Shown here: positions 1-9,294 of the stretch, piece after piece
How the letters are laid out: every line of letters begins with the position of its first letter
How positions within the stretch are numbered: position 1 is the first letter of the stretch
The notes under the pieces: generated by a model
The model's database searches: none
Told to the model about the DNA's origin: nothing
Seen by the model: the letters and a program-made list of their open reading frames with translations, nothing else
Made by a program: the position numbers and the translations under genes
Source of the DNA: Stephanodiscus triporus
Taxonomy: Eukaryota > Bacillariophyta > Thalassiosirophyceae > Thalassiosirales > Thalassiosiraceae
NCBI GenBank assembly: GCA_036939755.1
Contig: JALLAZ010000150.1
Coordinates: 1 to 21,753, forward strand
Direction of reading: 5' to 3'
DNA: 21,753 bases

Positions 1-317
1 TCCGAGGGTGGGATGTAGCATCCCACGACGAAAAATCTGATTTTCCCCATCATCAAATGCAAAGAAATGACGTTGGGGCCCCAAATTCTCGTCTCCTTGA
101 TCTCGTACGAAATATTGCTCCTCCAGAAGAGGGCAATCCCCCCTTGCCAGGCCGACGGAGCTAGCAAGGCGACGACATTATATCCGCTAGAAAAGCGTGT
201 ATAAATGCCGTCCGTCAATTTCGTCTCCAAAAGGAAACCGATATCGACCCCCAACCCATCCATCGCCCTCAAGGCTGCTAGATGCAGGGGTGGTAACAGT
301 TGGAGGAGGAGTGGGGT
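1..317 (-). mobile_element. LINE-type retrotransposon AP-endonuclease fragment, runs off left edge
   Basis: The minus strand is open for about 105 codons from near 317 to the window edge. The predicted peptide reads as the exonuclease/endonuclease/phosphatase fold of non-LTR retrotransposons: GVDIGFLLETKLTD (the E of the catalytic LxETK motif), then AWQGGIALFW, and then WGPNVISL followed by FFVVGCYIPPS. In this family the domain nicks target DNA to prime reverse transcription. No start codon is needed because the fragment is internal to a longer ORF, and the part encoding reverse transcriptase would lie to the left of the window. A stop codon closes the frame near 317 with no clear N-terminus, so the copy is probably 5'-truncated or mutated. 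Family recognition is by eye from motifs; the clade (CR1, Jockey or other) cannot be given. Confidence 0.6.
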
Positions 318-409
318 TGATTAGTCCACAAGACACTTCGGCGACAATGGAATTATGCATGGAGGAGACAGTGGCAACAAGGACGATGTCTGGGGTCAAG
401 GGAGACAAT

Positions 410-668
410 CCCAAAGGTGATCTTTGTTGCGTGAAAGAGCAAGCTGACGTACCCGCTAATGCTTGGGACAAACACGCCCAACATGCCATCCCGAAGGTGT
501 AGGAGGGACTAACCAAGAAGCAGATCAACCTACAGCGCCTGGATAAGCTGTACGAGGGGAAGCAAACGCTCCAGGCGAAGATACTTGAATCTAAGTCGAA
601 GAAGGAACAAATGGTCGCACGAGCGAGGACGGCTACAATGCACCGCAACAGTCAATGACGTGTTCTAA
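410..668 (+). pseudogene. VIPP1/IM30 (PspA family) gene fragment, disrupted
   Basis: The plus-strand frame that includes 503-658 encodes a coiled-coil segment containing DKLYEGKQTLQAKILESK and then KKEQMVARARTA. This matches my knowledge of the central helical hairpin of VIPP1/IM30/PspA, the ESCRT-III-like protein that maintains thylakoid membranes. The same frame is interrupted by TAG at 500-502. After ARTA the family signal moves to another frame, where 651-665 reads VNDVF, resembling the VNDML that normally follows, and TAA follows at 666. Upstream residues in the frame (GDLCCVKEQAD) may be the decayed preceding helix. One in-frame stop plus one frameshift make it a relic. It is much shorter than the roughly 220-270-residue family, has no neighbouring VIPP1 exons, and lies next to a LINE fragment, so retroposition is possible but unproven. 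Confidence 0.5.
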
Positions 669-818
669 ATATTTGCGAGGTTCGTGGAAATGATATTTAC
701 ATATGATCGTGCTATGGATCTTCCCAAATTTACAATAATAATCTCCGTCCGTGACCATCCGGAGAATAAAGAAGAAGCTCGCATCTCTACCCCCCCCCCG
801 CTTCGATCATTCACTCTT

Positions 819-1859
819 TCATCGACGGTATCCCGACATCCAATTGTAAGCGAGCCTCCAGAATGCCAGCACGCTGAGCGAATCGAAGATGTAGTCGGCG
901 TCGGCCCTCGTCAGTCCCCCCCGCGGCGAGACGCCGAGGCGGGCGTGCCCGTCCCCGCCAGCGAGGTACGAGCGCAGCGCCTCCCGCCGCAGGTCGTCCG
1001 AGTAGTATGTCCCGTAGTCGAGCACCGGCGGCCCCGCGCGGCGGACGATGCCCGTCGTCGCGGGCGCGATCCCGCGCCAGTCGTAGTCGTAGTCGTCGTC
1101 GCCGCCGCCGAGGCATCCGTCGCTCCCGAGAGCGATCGCGACCACGAGCGGCGCCGCGACGCACCACGCTCGCAGCGTCACGACCAGCGCGCGCGAGGGG
1201 TCGCGAATCGTATTCTCGCGGCGGAAGGCGCCGGCGGCCAGCCCGCACAGGAGCCAGCACGACGCGACGACTACGAACGCCGGCCCGGGCGCGGCGACCG
1301 CCGGCGCGTACGGCGCGCCCGGGTCGATCGGGTGGGAGAGCCACTGACGGCCGTGATCGAGCAAGTTCGACCCGTCGAACCAAACTGGCAGCATCGCGCC
1401 GCCGCCAACGCCGCCCCCCCTTTGCGTGGGCGCGACGAGCTCGGCGACTTCCGCGGCCGAGTTGGCCTCGATGACCATCGAATTCGTTATGTGGTCGAGG
1501 TAGGTGTAAACCAACAGGGCGACGACGTCCCCAGAGAGGACGATGGAATCGTCCGGGGGGGGGAAGGACCGTCGGAATCCCTCGGAGACGGGATCGAACA
1601 ATGACGACGGGAAGTCGAAGAGGAAGTCGATCACGCCATCGACGAAGCCATCGTCGTCGTCGTCGACTCCGTCGTTTTTGAAAACGTAGGACGTCCGCCG
1701 TGGCGATCGAGGGAGGGAGAAGACCGCAGACGAGGAGTAGTGGGCGGCGGGCGACGACGACGACGACGACGTCCGGAGGTCGAGTGGCCAGGACGACGGC
1801 TGGGATCGGAACGCCGCCGCCGCCGCCGCCGCCGCCGATGACGACCCGCGGCCGCGCAT
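819..1859 (-). CDS. GC-rich gene for a predicted small multi-pass membrane protein (possibly DUF3054-like)
   Basis: This is an uninterrupted 346-codon frame from ATG 1859; a stop lies a short distance upstream in frame, with no earlier ATG. Residues 1-60 are rich in Ser, Ala and Arg (polyalanine at 9-16, polyserine at 31-36) and resemble an organelle-targeting or disordered leader. A short Asp run follows at 66-70. Hydrophobic segments lie near 107-125, 192-212 and 224-245. The pattern of a hydrophobic helix beginning with an Asp, and a later RAWCVAAPLVVAIA segment, recalls DUF3054 membrane proteins of algae and cyanobacteria, but the match is weak and from memory. The body is extremely GC-rich with trinucleotide runs, so long opposite-strand frames over it are shadows. 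It lies head to head with the ferredoxin-like gene, separated by 220 bp. Function unknown. Confidence 0.55.
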   Translation of the reverse strand: MRGRGSSSAAAAAAAAFRSQPSSWPLDLRTSSSSSSPAAHYSSSAVFSLPRSPRRTSYVFKNDGVDDDDDGFVDGVIDFLFDFPSSLFDPVSEGFRRSFPPPDDSIVLSGDVVALLVYTYLDHITNSMVIEANSAAEVAELVAPTQRGGGVGGGAMLPVWFDGSNLLDHGRQWLSHPIDPGAPYAPAVAAPGPAFVVVASCWLLCGLAAGAFRRENTIRDPSRALVVTLRAWCVAAPLVVAIALGSDGCLGGGDDDYDYDWRGIAPATTGIVRRAGPPVLDYGTYYSDDLRREALRSYLAGGDGHARLGVSPRGGLTRADADYIFDSLSVLAFWRLAYNWMSGYRR

Positions 1860-2079
1860 CCCCGTCGGGTGAATGCAATGTTTTAGGTTTATGAATTCTC
1901 TGTCGGCCTAATGTGGCCGTGCGAAGAAGGCTGCGTCTGGTTCTAGTCACGAGTTCCGATGAGTCAAGAGTGACGTCGGACTTCCCCCCCGCCCCACACA
2001 ACGCAAAATCCAAATCGCCCAAGTCGCAAGATGTTGTGTGATCCTAAAGCCAAACATATTACTACTTAGATATCTGAAG
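1860..2079. promoter_or_regulatory. Divergent intergenic region, likely shared promoter
   Basis: These 220 bp separate the start codons of two divergently oriented genes (the membrane protein on minus, the ferredoxin-like protein on plus), so both 5' UTRs and core promoters should fall here. A run of seven C residues occurs near 1984-1990. I see no convincing TATA box or repeat. The assignment rests on gene geometry alone. Confidence 0.35.
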
Positions 2080-3804
2080 ATGAGACATGGCGCAACATTG
2101 GTGAAGTTGGCCGCATTTTCCATCGCCACCCAAGGCGGTTCAACCGCCTACGTAATCTGCCTTGACAGCCAAATCCGAACACATCGATCGGAGGGTGTTA
2201 GCCGAGGACTGCACTCGAGTCGTCATCGCCCGAGGACACAACGACGGCAGAAGCCGTCGCCTCTATTTTCTGACCCAGACGGCGATGAAGTCAATTATGA
2301 CCCCAATCGATGGATCAGTTCAGATGTTCAATCGTCGTTGGGGGACGCGAGCTGGGAGGAATCTCTCCAACGCAGAGAGGATGGGTCATTGTGGAGCTCT
2401 TATAGTAGCTCCGACGACGATGGCACTAGCGAAATGATATCGGACGAAGCAAAATTCACGACCGAAGCAGATGGGGGGGAGGAGGCATGGCTTGATGCCC
2501 TGGCCGGCATCGCCGCCGATGAAGTGGAGTTCATGTCGAAGGAAGCCGATCGGGCGGACAAGGTGCGCCAAATGCAAGAGATGGGCTTTGGCGCGGAATC
2601 GATCGCGTCTACTCTCGGAGTAGCAACGGACGGGGAACTCGAGACCGATCAAACCAACGAGGTATTCGAAGCTTTTAAAGCCGAGACGGCAAAGACTGGG
2701 TTCGGGTTGATGGTCGAGGATGACGTTGATTTGCAAGCTGTCGAAAGTCATACACGGGTGGAATGGGACGACGAAACCAATGAGCCCGTGAGAGCACAGT
2801 ACGTGTATGTAGACGAGGTGACATGCATTGGATGTACCAATTGCGCAATGATCGCCCAGTCGACTTTCTTCATGGAAGGCGAGCATGGAAGAGCGAGGGT
2901 ATTCCAACAATGGGGAGGTGAGGTTTGGAGTTTGCCTCGGAACTCGGAACACATTTTCTAACACGCATCTAACTGCTAACATCTCATCAACTATTGTACG
3001 TCCTTATTCGAATAATGCTGCATGGAAAACCATGTTTCAGATGATGATGAAACAATAGCGATAGCGATTCAAACGTGCCCAGTGGACTGCATCCACTAGT
3101 GAGTACATCCATCAATTTTCTTAGAGAGTTGTTTTCCGTGCATATTGATCAATGATTTCTCTGCCTTTTTCAGTGTTCCCTATGATGAGCTGAAGCGCTT
3201 GGAGATTGATCGGCGTAATCAAAATATTAACTTCAAGGCACGGCTTGTCAATCAGGGTGAATATCGATCTGGCGCTGGATATCAAGCTAGGTATGGCGGT
3301 GGAGCACTCTTCACAGATCAGCAACTGATCTCTGGTAACATGGGAAGTCGCTGCAACAACTGGTGAGTAATTGATCATGCATATGCATGTATGCTACGTA
3401 TGTCAATGGAGCGTGAATTTCACGGCCTGAGACTTTGGTTGACTTTGGAACTTGCCAAGTACGACACGTACCATACCGATCTGGCATGGAGTACACCGCC
3501 GATCTCGGGCTATCATTCTTTCGGTTGGTTTTCCATCTGGTTCGAATTTCTTGAATTTCGTTCTCGAGTATTCTTCCTATCGTAGTAGCGAAAACCTGCA
3601 TTTTCAACTTAGGACCTCACTTTTTTTGTTTATCTCTTATTCTCCGTCGTGCAAAGCCCATCTCGTGGATGTAAGAATTGTCCGATGTTCGGGGTTGGTC
3701 TAAATCCTGAATTCCAAAAGAAAGAGAAAACTCGCAAGGAAAAGATAGCAAAAGCAGAAATGAAGAAAAGAATGGAGAGCCAGAACAAGCGAGCAGAATT
3801 GTAA
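2080..3804 (+). CDS. [4Fe-4S] ferredoxin-like protein, four exons, probably plastid-targeted
   Basis: Exons are 2080-2917, 3041-3098, 3174-3362 and 3657-3804; the introns (123, 75 and 294 nt) are all GT-AG and phases agree, giving 410 residues. ATG 2080 begins a hydrophobic leader ending near STA-YV, which resembles the diatom plastid cleavage site with Tyr at +1. Residues 40-235 are acidic and low-complexity. A single-cluster ferredoxin domain follows: CIGCTNC at 249-255 and CPVDC at 292-296, with RARVFQQWG between. It resembles the ferredoxin module of plant plastid DnaJ/ferredoxin proteins, but no J domain is present. The C-terminus adds CX2CX4CX2C (359, 362, 367, 370), then NPEFQKK and a basic helix ending KRAEL. 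Intron 3 splits Cys362 (TG/C); without splicing the frame stops after NNW. An AATAAA overlaps the end at 3805-3810. Likely role: plastid electron transfer or Fe-S chemistry; partner unknown. Confidence 0.8.
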
Positions 3805-3810
3805 AATAAA

Positions 3811-5330
3811 CTCTCACAATGTATTCTCTTTCTAAGTTGAAAGGGAAGAAGCATCAGATTACAGAGATCTGTACAGAGGAAGCAATGGTCTTCAAAGGAT
3901 GACTTTAGCCTTGTATTTACAAGACACTGTAAGAAAGGTCCATCAAGGATAGGATTCATAACATGGACTGAAGAATATTGACAGTGTAGAACCATGAAAT
4001 TTGCAGGAGCTGTTGGGTACTGAGCAACTCGTATGATGAGTTCTATCTTTGTTTGTTTGTATTTCTTCTGAATACATAAGCCTTATGAAATCAGGATCTG
4101 TTCATAATCATTGACAAATTTTCTCACCAATTGCCAGGCTTCATCAATGTCCAATGTATATGATCAATGTAAATCTATTATCAAATTCTTGCTAAGGATA
4201 CAGTCTCATGTATCATAGCGTTTTGGTGGGATGAGATGAAGAACACGGTGGTGCTGCCAATCTATTGTTAGCAGGGTGAATGTTCTTGAAGCATCAAGTA
4301 CCTCTTTTCAGTGGTGTTGGGGCGGGCCAGCGCTAAGTGGGAAGGTTAAAGCCAGTGTCCTTTGTTGTGATCATTGCTAACAAAATGAACCCCATCCACC
4401 CTTACAGATCCAGGATGACTGGATATCTCTCTATCAATGTCAATTGAAACACATGACCATGAATGTTGTGTTGATTTACATATTATGTACACTACAACAT
4501 TATTTCCAACATCACATGAGAGTGTCATCCTACCTACATGGTCACATAGGTGCCAGTGCCACCACTTTATTGAAGCCTTGTTCTTCATGAGACTTTAGAA
4601 CATGGATTCGAAGCCGCACTGCACAGCTATTTTGAAGACTGCCTATGTTGTTAAGACAAATAGCCAGAACCAGGCATGAATCATGAAGATACCCACCCAC
4701 TAAAGCTAAAACAAATTATTGGATAGCAGATCAAGGGCTTCACTGGAAGCCAATAGACACTGTCACTGGGCATGTATTTACACTGTTTCACGCTGTACTG
4801 CCCAAACTGTTGCTGGAGTCATTTTTTAGGGAAAATGATATGGTCCATGATGATGATGTCACATTTGACATTTGGATTTGAACCCCACCATAATGATAAT
4901 GGATGGCTTCTACTAGTACTTGCACTGGAGCAAAATTGCACATGCCTTTGTTAGGGTATTAAAATGGCACCTCCCTCTGGACCCAGTAAAGACCACATAT
5001 TGAATAAGTTATGACTTTCGGCTGATGGGGGTATTGATAACTTTAGGTGCATTTATGATTAACTTGCTAGATACCATATGGTAATACCTGAGGGTGTTAT
5101 TGTGTGTAGAGTAGAGTACTGGTACTGCCATACCTAGAGTGTGAATTTTAGTTCGGTTGGGCTTAAAAAGTGAGTTATGAGTAATATGCCTCTAACTAAC
5201 TAGTAAGATCCTTTGGCAATGGTGAGCAAGAGATGTCTGGTCTTTTTGGGTGCAATTTCTGCTAAGGCTTTTTCCCAGGAGGCGGCCCTATTAGATATTT
5301 AACAATAAACCCCTACCTTTCCAGCCAGTA
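3811..5330. other. AT-rich stretch with no recognisable gene
   Basis: All frames are short and broken, and none carries a motif I recognise. The beginning should hold the 3' UTR and polyadenylation site of the upstream ferredoxin-like gene. A 17-nt string at 4607-4623 (GATTCGAAGCCGCACTG) recurs at 6462-6479 with one extra C. At the second site, read on the other strand, it encodes the GGFES part of a decayed reverse transcriptase, so more debris of that element may be hidden here. No tRNA, terminal repeat or long array was seen. Confidence 0.4.
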
Positions 5331-5849
5331 CTACAAAGGGATGCTAGTACTCTTTCCATCAAATGTCTTAAACATGTCCAAAAATAAAATACTACCACTC
5401 GCCATGCTCAACCTCTCACAAACACTTTTTTTGGGCTTTTTGTCACCATCATCAAAGCCCCACTTCCTACTTGGAACTTCTTGCGAACCATGGGAACATT
5501 GCCTTACAACTTCATACTCTGCGCATTTCACTTTTAAGGTTCAAAATCTTCTGTCTCCTGTTGGTGTGTGCACAGACCAAAGTCTGCATCCTCGACACCC
5601 AACAAAATCTTCCGTCAGAGATCTCAGAGCAGTTTCTTCTGCAGATTCATGGGACGGCTGAAAACGACGAGAGGGTGTAACCACTTCAGCTTGAACAAAT
5701 TCTGAGTTCTTCATGACTTGAATGATTGGCCTCTGTGAGTGGCTAAGGCTTGCATACTTGACAATGAGGAAGAAATTGCGCTTGTCAATGGTGTGCAATT
5801 TTTTTGGAGCCTGGCTGGGCCAGAGCTTGAATCATTGTCGAGGACAGCA

Positions 5850-7320
5850 CTGAGCATTCACATCATCTGGCCAGGCTTGAGTTCTTGTCCAGTGAGCCGG
5901 AGTGCTTCATGCTTGTCCAGATAGACATCCAAGAGGCTCCAATTGGCATTAGTCAGAGTACGTGTGGTGTGGAGTACAAGGCACAGCTCCACACTGGATA
6001 GTACCGCCATCTTGTGGTGCTGATGGTGGTGGCTGACAGTATTCAATACTTTACCAATTCACCTGGTTTTCTGTGAATGTTAAATTGGAGGGTATTAGCT
6101 TTACTGCCTCCACAATAATTTGATGTCAAGGTATGGGATGGCAACGTCCCCATCCCGTTGATTGAAACAGAATCAAAGCTGCCACCAATCCCAATATTGT
6201 TAACAGATGAGTCTGGGAGTGGTTCCAAGACATTGCAAGCAGGTCACAATACCTTCATGGTGAATTGGATGACAACTGTGCCAAGGATATGATCTACTTC
6301 TCCTTGGAAAATCAAGAACCAATTGCCACTTGCTAGATGGATTGCCACAATATATGATGATCTGTCATTGCGGTAAGTGCCAATAAATTACACATGTTGC
6401 TCCAGGAGGTGATGGAGCTTCTCGAATATGTATGTGGCCCAAGTCATCAAGGAATGCTGATTCGAAGCCGCCACTGGTGAGTCCAGATAGTCCTATGCCT
6501 GAAGCTGACAATAGTATTCCCTATACTGAACTTGAGGATGTCCAGGCAACACTTAACTTTCTCCTGTTGGACAGGAGGCAGTTGACGCGAGAAGTGCCGG
6601 ACGGCAGTTTTTACTGCCTTAAATTGTCATTGAGGATACATATCCTTGATGTCAAGACTAACAATTATATTATTATCCCAAGAGAGATTCATACTCTTGA
6701 ATTTCCTCTTCAGATCTAGGGAATTCTTGAGTGTGTGCCACTCAAAATTAATGCTGGCATGCCGAAATGATTTTTCAATGGATTTTGAAGGCAAATTACT
6801 CAGACAATGAGTGAAATTATGTTCCAAGGCTATCAGCCAAGTAGGTTGGCGGACGTTAGCTCCGACAGGTTTGTGTGAAGAAATTGAGTCTCTTTGTCGG
6901 AACAGAGGTGCTTGATCTCATTGATTAGGGGTGGGATCTCTTTAGAATAGCGGGTGAGGCGTACCTCCATGATGGCAATGTATTTTTGTCAATGTGGATA
7001 GGCAACCATAGACCAGTTTTATCAGACTGAACCACCAACCAATGTGGATCTTTGGCCAGCAGGGCATCGAGATGTTCCAAGATAACTTGGTCGCAAGTCG
7101 CATTTGGGGATGGATCGTGTATCCTCCTTGCCGAGTGCCCTGATAGAATTTACAAATTCCAATTCGAACTTATCATGGAAGTGTTCCAGTTGTTTTTGTG
7201 TGTACGATAGCTGCTGGCTGCTGGTGCTAGATAGTATGTACGTACTGTACCTCACAGTTCCAGGAAAAGAAAAGAAGATGCATTTTTGTAGGTGGGAATA
7301 GTAGACAGACTGAACCAAAA
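5850..7320 (-). mobile_element. Decayed retroelement reverse transcriptase
   Basis: Pieces of one reverse transcriptase are spread over three minus-strand frames, in correct order from right to left. Segments: near 7020-7200, QKQLEHFHDKFELEF and then (other frame) SDKTGLWLPIHIDK; 6627-6827, EHNFTHCLSNLP and IVSLDIKDMYP, the palm motif carrying the first catalytic Asp; near 6425-6490, LSGLTSGGFESAFLDDLG; 6043-6228, EPLPDSSVNNIGIGGSFD and later FNIHRKPGELVKY; 5858-6046, a stretch ending DVYLDKHEALRLTGQ. Family knowledge: these resemble reverse transcriptases abundant in Thalassiosira-like diatoms. Several frameshifts and stops separate the pieces, and the metal-binding second motif (YxDD-like) is not intact. 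The copy cannot be active. I saw no flanking terminal repeats. The decayed region may extend left to about 5330. Confidence 0.6.
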
Positions 7321-7895
7321 TGGAGCTGGAACCCCCCCTCTCTATAACTATGTGATACTATACTGTACATAAGCGATGTCGGGGCATAAGCAAAACTGAC
7401 TAAATAAGACAATAATCTAAGATAATTAGCAACCCTAGGTACTAAGAGATTAGTATTTTCTCCTTTTCTCTGTTATGGGTTAGGGGCAATGACACCAGCT
7501 TTCTGGTGATCCCCTTTATGCCTATTGTCTATTCATGACTAAATTTTTGGAAGTTGATGTGACAACCGCTTGACATAGAACAAAATTAAGGCAGCCACAA
7601 AACACACACAACCATGTCATGATGGAAAATGATCCCAACAAAGTCTGTTGAGTGAAGTATCATGCCAACAAGAGATACGCTTGTGTTGTGGCGATCTCCC
7701 ATGTGCCGATGGGCATTGACGCTATGCCGAGCTAAAATTTGGCAGGTGATGGTTTGGGGGGGATGACTATCATAATTCAATAGAATGATTAATTTAGAAA
7801 ATATGTTTAGTATATGAATCCCCCTCCCCCAATTATCATTGTTGTAATATATTTAAAAACACCTACATTCACCCCTTGCCCCCCTCTTCTGCCTC
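7321..7895. other. Spacer between two transposon relics, nothing recognised
   Basis: The short frames here (for example minus strand 7586-7780) show no family motif. Several C- or G-runs occur, such as near 7329-7336, 7757-7763 and 7821-7828. It probably consists of non-coding ends of the retroelement and DNA-transposon relics on either side, but no terminal repeats were found to prove it. Confidence 0.3.
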
Positions 7896-7899
7896 ATCG

Positions 7900-9040
7900 T
7901 ATTCATCCTCGTATCGTCCTCCAAGAAATATCCTCATCAAAAATATAGTCCTCTTCATCTTCATTGCCATTGCTGTCATTGTCGTTGTCCACCACTATCT
8001 TGCCACCATCACCATCGTCTTCATTGTCATAGTCATCACCGGCATCAACCAACCGAGGGAACCAGTCGTAGTCTGTCTTCTGCCACACATTGCAGAGCAT
8101 CCTCTTATGTTTGATCGCCATCTCCCAATAGTTGCCGTTGCCCACTCGACTACCTCCTTGCTTGGCGCATCACACACCTCGTTCATCTTGTCAATCATCA
8201 CAGTCATCCATTCCTCCCACTGCTGACAGATGCATGTCTTGAAGGGCTTGTTGACGCCAATGTTGAGTGGCCGACACAAGCCCGTGCATCTGCCAGCAGG
8301 AATGATGTGAATCACCTCAATCCCCAATGCCATGATCTCTGACACAACTGACGCAATATGTGACATCGCTACAAGTTGAGCAGCATGACTGGATGGAGGA
8401 TGGATGCCTGGAGATGGGGGGTTCACCAAAAGGTAGAGCTTGAGCTCATGCGTAGATGGACGTGGGGTCAAGGGTGGGCAATTCTTTTTGGGCAATATGC
8501 CCATCAAGCTTACCTTTGAAAATAATCATCGGCATCTAAAAATCTCCAGCAGCCATCACAGTGAGTGCTGCGGTAGCTCATTTCGTCCCGTCTGTTGTCT
8601 TCCTCACACTCACTATCTTTGCCCCTCAAACTTTTGTAAGAAAAAGGACGAGGCGTCTGGTCCATGTCCTACATCAAATGTGGATCACGACAAGGGCCAA
8701 CGAGAAGCTGACAAGTTTCCACCATGAACTCCATCACCTTGTCAACAACGTCTTGCAGTGGACGCGTAGCCTCATTTGTCCACTCCCGATGATGATAGAC
8801 ATACTTATGCTTGCGCATAAAGCGCTCTACCACCTTGTACCGGGCGTTGAACAACTTATTGCCAAACATCGTCCCGAGCAAAGCGGATGTCTTAAATGAC
8901 ACGATTGCATGCCAGATGCTGATACCCTGCTCTTGGCAAGCAAAGATCCACATGAACACCAGCTCCTCCTCAATAGAGGGGTGCTGCCCATTGGGACAAT
9001 GTACAAGGAGGTGCACCAAATTTTGGTGAACCTGCACCAA
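7900..9040 (-). pseudogene. Decayed pogo/Tigger-type DDE transposase
   Basis: Read right to left, minus-strand frames give a CENP-B-type DNA-binding half (HPSIEEELVFMW, then FKTSALLGTMFGNKLF and ERFMRKHKYVYH), then DDE_1 catalytic parts: MDQTP at 8651-8668 (first Asp kept), ALTVMAAGDF and MPMIIFKGKLDG near 8500-8570, VMLLNL near 8375-8393, IPAGRCTGL with PLNIGVNKPFK near 8238-8300, and finally VWQKTDYDWFP near 8070. Damage: in-frame TAG at 8669-8671 and 8536-8538, another inside the second-Asp motif, and frame changes near 8500, 8365 and 8140. The second and third catalytic Asp positions both read Asn (LLNL, PLNI). In life such an enzyme cuts and pastes its element at TA dinucleotides. Terminal repeats were not identified. 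An acidic low-complexity tail covers 7900-8030. Confidence 0.7.
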
Positions 9041-9068
9041 ATTTGTTGAAACACCAAATTTTGGTTCA
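9013..9068. repeat. Three tandem imperfect copies of an ACCAAATTTTGGTGAA-like unit
   Basis: Three imperfect copies lie at 9013-9030, 9034-9050 and 9051-9068, each centred on ACCAAATTT and ending with a TTGAA/TTGGTTCA variant. Each unit is itself nearly palindromic (CACCAAATTTTGGTG). They fall just before the recognisable N-terminus of the pogo-like transposase relic, so they could be internal binding repeats of that element or a chance microduplication. Confidence 0.4.
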
Positions 9069-9259
9069 TGTCAAAGTTCACACCATGCACAGGAACAAGT
9101 ATGGTGAGAACTGTAGAAAGGTTATTACATCCCTCTGACATCTGACCTGGCTAGCTAAAAAAGTGAGTTTTAGACCTTCGCACTTTGGTGTTTAGGCATT
9201 GATTATGCCCTGGCATATGGTAGATAACTACTCAAGATAAAAGCTTATGCTGAGGCTCA

Positions 9260-9261
<2 letters not shown>

Positions 9262-9291
<30 letters not shown>
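9262..9291. repeat. (AT)15 dinucleotide microsatellite
   Basis: Fifteen uninterrupted AT units sit in the non-coding interval between the pogo-like relic and the Harbinger element. Such repeats are typically length-variable between individuals. Confidence 0.95.

Positions 9292-9294
<3 letters not shown>

Noticed and set aside
684..1604. Long plus-strand frame over the GC-rich gene, with others at 1007-1474 and minus 811-2022
   Set aside because: They are Arg/Pro-rich shadows of the GC-rich minus-strand gene; only the 819-1859 frame shows hydrophobic helices and varied composition.
3391..3703. Plus-strand frames at 3391-3585 and 3452-3703
   Set aside because: They fall in intron 3 of the ferredoxin-like gene; the true last exon begins at 3657 in a different frame.
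4600..4890. TGGATTCGAA and TGGATTTGAACCCC resembling tRNA T-arms
   Set aside because: No acceptor stem, anticodon arm or correct spacing could be found around either.
7876..8226. Plus-strand 116-codon frame
   Set aside because: It is antisense to the acidic low-complexity tail of the pogo-like relic, whose motifs read on the minus strand.
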